From Spisula solida (Eukaryota > Mollusca > Bivalvia > Venerida > Mactridae), in assembly GCA_947247005.1 (NCBI GenBank), contig OX365962.1, positions 7,165,201 to 7,229,200 on the forward strand: 64,000 nt of DNA, read 5' to 3'. A model generated the notes under the pieces. That model was given only the letters and a program-made list of their open reading frames with translations. It had not been told where the DNA came from and searched no databases. This document shows, piece by piece, positions 54,401 to 60,400 of this stretch. Position numbers and translations under genes: made by a program. The stretch's first letter is position 1, and every line of letters begins with the position of its first letter.

Positions 54401-57400
54401 GTATCTGGAAGTGCCTGGAAGCTGTGTATCGGTGCTATACACCGGGCACATTAAAGAACCAGGCTGTCTATTCGAAATAAGAGCTAGGCGCACCTCTGCA
54501 GCGCCGGACATGCCTGTATATAATGTCTCTCTCTCCTTTCATGGGTAAAGTGCCTTTGAACGTGCGTTCGCATGAAAAGGGCGCTATATAAATCTTGTAT
54601 ATTTTTTATAGCTTATAATACGTACCTCGCTCACTGTGCCAACTATCCAGATAGGTTTATCGTCTTCATATATAAAAATAACGAAGGTTTCAGCTTCATT
54701 AAAATTATCCTTGTCCACTCCAAACGCAATAACCGCTTGAAAGACATAATCAACTTCCTAGAAAATATCATAGAATTAATTCATTTTTTCCAGAATCGGA
54801 CTTTATTTACTTATTTCTTGTGCCGCTTTTCATAAGATCAAACAGTTATTGAAAACATTAACTACATATGTATACATAATTATGTAATCTTGCCCTCCCA
54901 TTGAGTCGCCTGAATATTCCGTTGCTCTACATGTTTCTAGGTTAAGTGAAAAATCAAAGCGCTTTGTGTAGTGTAATCTTAGCTAATATGTATATCCTGT
55001 ATAAAGTGGTCCAGTGGTTTTAGCTAGTGAGCTGGTTCTGTAACCAGGCTACAAAGGTTCGATTCTCGGCCGACGTTACTTCAATTTTATGGTTGTGATA
55101 TTTTTATAATTGTTTATTATCATAGCTTAAAGTATATCTTCATTCCATATTGAACTGTGAATAAACATCACTTACTAGTATTATTACACTTTTATTATTG
55201 ACAAATCAAACAAAAAGGCGGCCATGTGTGCAAGAAATATGTAGTGGAAAAGTTTGTTATGACATGGCCTTAATATTTGACCCCATAATGATAACCCTGT
55301 TGTTGATTTCTTTCTTTGATTTGTCTTCGCCTCGAGGTGAACTTGTTTTTGACCCCAAATGATCCAGGTTTCAGAGAGACACGTATAGTGGCCAGGTTTA
55401 ATAAAGATTAGGTAAAAATGTGACCTCTTTTTTATATGACCTAGTTTTGACCCCATATGACCCAATATCGAACTTGCCCTAGAATTTATAGATCCCCATA
55501 TTGTGGTCAGGTTTCATAAGGATTAGGTAAAAATATAACCTCTAGAGTGTTTTCTTTGATGTAAGCTAGTGACCTGGTCAATGACACCAGATGACCCAGT
55601 TACAATTGTGACCTATATTGTACAGATACTCACATTGTGACAAGGTTTCATAAAGTTTAGGTGAAAAATAAGACCATATGGTGTTTACAAGTTTTTAGGT
55701 CCGGGCGGCACCACAAGGCCATAGTTATAATATCAATTTCTCATCCTATCCGAATTGGCAGACTGCCAAATCCAAATTCCCCAAACTCCCAATTACATTA
55801 CATGCGCATATATGCGCAATAAAAGAAGTTTCCCTCAGATTTCACTTAGCCGCCTTTAAAAATACAGAACATCAATATTTAAGATGACAGTTTCACGTAA
55901 AAGTCCATAAGAAATAGTATTGAAGCAAAATTGGCATTGACAAGAACCCTACATGCGCATTAAAAGTAGATATCTCCGCCATTAAAAATAACAAGGGAGA
56001 TTACTGACTGTGTTAACAGTTCAGTTGTTGAAGACGGACGACGTAAAAGAAGGCGATCACAATAACTCACCTTGAGCTCAAACGGCTGTTGTCGAAATGA
56101 CAATAACATAATAGTATAAATTGATATATTAAAGTGGAAGCATTGCTTTAATTCAATTTATATTCAATATAAGACCAATTTAAAGACAATTATATAAAGG
56201 ATATTTGTTGATTTTGATATCTTATTCACTCCGCTATACATACTCATACATATACTATATGTTAAATTAAGAAATTGATAAAAGCCTTGAAATGTTGATG
56301 TAAAAATGACACTTATAGAGGAACTATGTTTTTTGAGCCGTGACTTATTTATGCAGTAAGGTAGTATAATCAATACCGACATAAGTTAAGCTGAATACAT
56401 TTCCCAATAGATACGGCAATGTTTTATGAAACTTACTTTTCTAGGTTCGATCATTGGTATGGTCACTTTTTATGAATATTACACAAGAAAGTTATGCATT
56501 TCCTTGATTGTTTTTAATAATGAGCGATTTATTAGTTAAATTAAATGTCGTACGTCATAGTAAGTACGTCATAAGAGTGGCTTCAAGTCTCATAAAACAT
56601 TGCCGTATCCATCGGGCCACCTATTCAGTCACTTACAGTTATAACTTGTGGAATTTTCTTTTGTTCATCCTATTGGTTGTCTGACCCCATCAGCAACATT
56701 TTTGTACCCCGTAAGCAACGGAATGAATGCAATCTAAATATAGCATATTGTTCCACACTCCACAACTACATGTGGATGCGTACGGACAAACGGACGAAAG
56801 TTCTAACGAAACGGTATTTATGTGGCTACAATACGGAATGAAGAGTAGTTATGTGTCTAATTTTAGCCACATAAAAGAAAATTATAGCCACGTAAAAGAA
56901 AATTCTACTTTCGTTTTAACTATTTTCAACTGGTTCGTCCATAAAAGTAGCCACCTAAGTACCTGTTTGTGGGCGCGGACGGACAGGCCGATCACTATTA
57001 GCCTCCCTTTCTCTAGATACGGGGGCATAAAATATGAATACATGTACTCATGGATTGTATCTATCTATTGTACGAGGGTCGTTCATTTAATACCCGGACG
57101 ATCGATATTGCTGGAAAACTAATAGACTGATATTGATGAAAATTTACAGGAATACATTCACACTATTCCACAATTCAATTTGTTACAATGAATGGTTTAC
57201 ATAATATCAGTGTTTTAATAAGTTCATGTAACGCGAGTCGGCCCAAGTCGACGTCAAAATAGTATGACATTACGCCATTTTCGCTCCTAAAACGTGACTC
57301 TTTTTCTCTATTTGATCATCGTTTTGGATCCATTACGTCAAGCGAGCACACAAATTTACCATTTTAAGATGTTTGGCAGTGATGTTAAATGCTTAATCCA

Positions 57401-60400
57401 CGATAATTCGCATGATTCCGTCATTACTATAGCCCTTTCCCGAAACTAGGTTACCTCCCTTGGTAAATCCTCGATAACTTCCCCTGTTTTCAATAATTCC
57501 ACTTCCGGGGTGTCCTGATAAGATCGGTATATAGTAACACAGAACAAATTGCAGTTATTTTAAGTATTTGGCTTACAAAAGTGGTCTTTTTTGTTATGTA
57601 TTTGGTATTATCTGTTAGAAAAAATAATTTTGTATCCTATACTGCTGTATTACATTAGAATACTGCAAAATTAATTAAATCTATACGGAACAAAGTATAG
57701 AATCTACGGCGGTAAACAAAAAAATATTTGAAATTAAAGAAAACATACGAAGGATATTGTTTGTTCGCTTATCACGATAATAATCTTTAAAAGTATCTGT
57801 TAAAATTAAGCAAACTGTTTTGTGTTTCGTGTGCTCCATATTTTTTAAAAGTGAAGTAATTAAATTATTCAATGTCAATCTCTCCAGCGTACTTATACTT
57901 TGATATATGTTAAGTTTTATATTATGGTATTTGTGAAATTGTACAATATAATTGTCAATGTGGTTGTAAGATGTTGGCATATTCGTATAAGATACCCGCG
58001 AATTTGTAAAAACAATAGTGTGATAGGGTGTTGGCATATAGTAACCCCAATCCCGCAAATGAGTCACAAAATGCATGTATTAATTTATGCGCGGCTCAAG
58101 AGGGCAGTTCAGACCCACTTGAATTTGGTTGTCCTGTAGATATAAATACATGAGTTTGCAGGGCTTGGAATTTGATCAGGATATATCACTGACATCACAA
58201 AACTGGTTTGATCCGTCTGAGCAAATTGTGGCCCGACTCGATCTTTCTTGAGTATAAATTATTAGGATCCCTGAGAAAATGTGCTGCAACTGCGCATGTT
58301 TAAAGTTAATTTAAATTAATTTCACTGAACGAAAAAATCAACTGTCAATACTTCAAAACAAACGGGAAGTACAAAACATGAATTTAAACGAACGCAACGT
58401 ACCAGAAACTATACATGTATATAAGTGTCTGCACGGACGTATATATTCATCCAAAAAATACTTGGATTTTATATGATCTTGATTTGCTCCCTCATTTTAA
58501 ATTACTGTCATCGGGATAATAGCTGTTTTATTACCCTAATATTAATCTCCCGCTGATATTATACAGATCTTACATCAGAAGGGATGCATCTATATGTAGA
58601 TTAAATAGCCACCGCGGTGACATATATTGCATTATACAATGTGTCAGACTTACATAGCAGGGGGTCTTTTCCACTGATTACTAATTAAGATTATGGGTTT
58701 TATGACACTTAATTGGTTTTGAAAATATGGGGATTTATAGGGGCACTTCAAACGAATACCGGACTGTCCTTTAATTTTCTCTATATACATGAATAAGGCA
58801 TTTAATATTTTCAGAACGCAAACACCAGTGCGTTCATTTTCGCTACAAATTTCTCTCATTATAGCCTTTTAATTAAAATACTTATTGTTTAAATCTAACA
58901 TAATTAGTGTAATATTATTTTTGGTATTTAATACCACGAACACTATTGTGAATAAGCATGACATAATATGTCTGCGTGGTGGTGGATTTATTTAGCACTT
59001 ATAAGTGCAAGTTTATGTCTACGTGTGTTATGGATGATTGTCAAAATAATTTTATTGGTGAGTATCTTCATAAAATATTGTAGATTAATTCGTATTTTAT
59101 AAGGTTACCGAAAAAGATATTTGAACGCATATTTAATAATATTGTTGTATAATCACAATTATTATTGAATTGTCTTCTCAACTTATAAATATTGAAAGCG
59201 CTCGTGAATAAGATATTTTACTGAGAAATATATCTAAATCTTAATGAAACTTCATTATCCCAATACGAATTTTAGGCCATGTAATCACTTCCCTACAAGT
59301 TCGTTCAACTGACGACAAAAGAAAAGCAAAACCATCGTCAACAAAGTACTTTTATCTCAAGTATAACGGATCGCTAATGCCAGGAGTAATGGCTGAATAA
59401 CGATTGAATCGATATACGGACACCCCGTAAGTTGAGATATTAATCTGTCGCATGCGCATAGGCGTCAAGGGAAGACAATTTCAAAGGGAGGTTACCTAGT
59501 TTCGGGAAAGGCCTATTGTAGTATTTACCGTCCAACAAGCGTTTAACCGACAACACTTTCCTGCTTCTGACGTTAGATTGACCCGGCCTCAGATCATCGC
59601 GAGATGATTCTTGTCAACATGAAACCGTTTATAAACAGGAATCCACGTATACGAATATTCTAAAAAATTCCTAAAATAGATTCCTTAGTTTTACAGGTGT
59701 ACGACTAATATTTTACGAAATTGTATCATAATCCGTTTTTAGTCCCCTACCGGTTTTTGACCGGAGGGGACTATAGGTTTGCCCTCCGTCCGTTTGTCAG
59801 TCCGTCCGTTAAACAATCTGGATTCTGACATAACTTAAACAGTTTCCAAGCTAGGTTTATCAAACTTGATATGTGGATAGGGGGCAATAAGGGAATTATG
59901 CACGTTAAAAATATTTTGATTATGACAACAATTGCGGTTGCTATGGCAACAGAAACATTGAAAATATGCCCAAATCTGGATCCTGCTATAACTCAAACAG
60001 TTTCCAAGCTAGGTTTATCAAACTTGATATGTGGATAGGGGGCAATAAGGGGATTATGCAGGTCTAAATATATTTTGATTATGACAAAAATTGTGGTTGC
60101 TATGGCAACAGAAACATTGAAAATGGCCTCAAACCGGTAGGGGACTGTATTGCTTGCAATTCTTAATTACTTGTTTCCCAAACGAATTCGATTTAATTGC
60201 GATATTAACGAAAACATGCCCTTTGTCACCAAACATCGCTTCACGCACAGTAACAGTACAGAAATGACATTACACATTATATAACATAACGTCGATTTAG
60301 ACATAACGTTATATGATGTTTTCCGTTGAAAACAGTCAACTTTTCCACGCTCCCTGCCATATAAACACTCCACATTTCGCTAAAAACTTGGGCTGGGCCG

